Positions 61,845 through 62,441 of a stretch of 62,441 nt of DNA are shown piece after piece. Positions within the stretch are counted from its first letter, which is position 1. The number at the start of each line of letters is the position of its first letter. The stretch is from contig JAJDYR010000038.1 in assembly GCA_022825065.1 (NCBI GenBank), positions 1-62,441 on the forward strand. Direction: 5' to 3'. The position numbers were made by a program, and so were the translations under genes. Source of the DNA: a bacterium. Lineage in GTDB: Bacteria; UBA8248. The notes beneath the pieces were generated by a model. The model saw only the letters and a program-made list of their open reading frames with translations. It searched no databases and was not told the DNA's origin.

Positions 61845-62399
61845 ATGCACCCACTCATCAAGAACCGAAGAAGCCTGCGCGCCTTTAACGGCGTGCCGCC
61901 AGAGGCCGAGAAGCTCGAAGCCATGCTGGAGGCGTTCCGCTGGGCGCCGTCCTCGAACAACCGCCAGCCCTGGCGCGTCATCGTGGTGGAGTCTGAAGAG
62001 GCACAGGCGAAATTCAACGAATGCCTGAACGAGGGGAACCGCCAGTGGGCGACGGCGGCCCCGCTCAAGATGATCATCCTCGGAAACCCGGAGGAACAGC
62101 CCGAGCGTTTCGGGCAGCAACGCTACCTGCTTGACGTCGGGATGGCGCTCGAGAATCTCCTGCTTCAGGGCAGTGATTTCGGGCTGACCGTTCACGCCAT
62201 GGCGGGGTGGGACGAGCCGAAGGTGCTCGAGAATTTCGAGGTTCCCGAGCCGTTCCGCGTGGCGGCGCTCTTCGCCGTGGGGTATCCGGGCAAGACCGAG
62301 GAACTGCACCCCGACGTGCAGGCGAAGGATAACAAGCCGCCCGCGCGAAAGGACCCCGCCGAGATTTTCTTCCGGGATTCGTTCGGCCAGGCGAGATAG
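61845..62399 (+). CDS. nitroreductase family flavoprotein
   Basis: 184-residue FMN-dependent oxidoreductase. 'IKNRRSLRAFNG' and 'APSSNNRQPWRVIVVE' form the FMN-binding segments and 'LLDVGMALENLLLQGSDFG' the dimer helix. Would reduce nitro-, quinone or enone-type compounds using NAD(P)H. ATG with AAGGAGGAAG upstream, which sets the start. Complete within the window. Confidence 0.88.
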   Translation: MHPLIKNRRSLRAFNGVPPEAEKLEAMLEAFRWAPSSNNRQPWRVIVVESEEAQAKFNECLNEGNRQWATAAPLKMIILGNPEEQPERFGQQRYLLDVGMALENLLLQGSDFGLTVHAMAGWDEPKVLENFEVPEPFRVAALFAVGYPGKTEELHPDVQAKDNKPPARKDPAEIFFRDSFGQAR

Positions 62400-62441
62400 A
62401 CGCGAGGCGTGCGTTTCACGGCGCGTTTCGCGTTTGACCCT

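Overview
The window is a high-GC stretch from a Gram-negative, probably uncultivated bacterium. Gram-negative features are two periplasmic-binding-protein ABC systems, outer-membrane barrels, an autotransporter and a LolA-like protein. Gene content and the many small palindromic repeats recall deltaproteobacterial or Tectomicrobia-type genomes, but I cannot fix the phylum. I saw no rRNA, tRNA, CRISPR array, insertion sequence with a transposase, or plasmid origin.

Layout. 0-5 kb: a STAS-less SulP transporter, a MATE exporter, and a small cytochrome c followed by a PaaK-like acyl-CoA ligase. 5-17 kb: two complete branched-chain amino acid type ABC operons (binding protein, LivH, LivM, LivG, LivF, all minus strand), each with a strong hairpin between the binding-protein gene and livH. 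17-22 kb: an M20 carbamoylase-type amidohydrolase, a glutaredoxin-DinB fusion that reads through an in-frame UGA (candidate selenoprotein), a divergent NCS2 nucleobase permease and a MerA/Lpd-type flavoprotein. 22-27.4 kb: a membrane zincin and pyruvate dehydrogenase E2 and E1. 27.4-37.6 kb: a repeat-rich accessory zone with a clipped islet (3' end of a TRAP permease, amidase, MarR regulator, 5' part of a membrane protein) between two copies of one ~190-bp repeat, then a TbpB-like lipoprotein and a 1247-residue autotransporter. 37.6-41 kb: two dehydrogenases and a Gfo/Idh/MocA oxidoreductase.

41-54 kb is the most unusual part. It encodes a Rieske oxygenase of the KshA/cholesterol-desaturase type, an outer-membrane barrel, an RND/MMPL lipid transporter, a C-24 sterol methyltransferase (one-base frameshift), a periplasmic TPR protein, a GPP34-cytochrome P450 fusion, and an outer-membrane barrel translationally coupled to a LolA-like lipoprotein-sorting protein. 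Two near-identical promoter segments lie upstream of the transporter and the P450. I read this as a sterol (or similar polycyclic lipid) tailoring and envelope-trafficking locus. No cyclase gene is in the window.

54.6-62.4 kb: a second Gfo/Idh/MocA paralogue, a STAS-like protein, a haloalkane-dehalogenase-type hydrolase, two cupins, a DUF2442 protein, two further alpha/beta hydrolases, an enoyl-CoA hydratase and a nitroreductase. This looks like a peripheral catabolic block.

At least seven full copies and two fragments of a ~112-bp element with near-perfect 31-bp terminal inverted repeats lie between 11 and 52 kb, together with 28-bp palindromic repeats arranged in inverted pairs.
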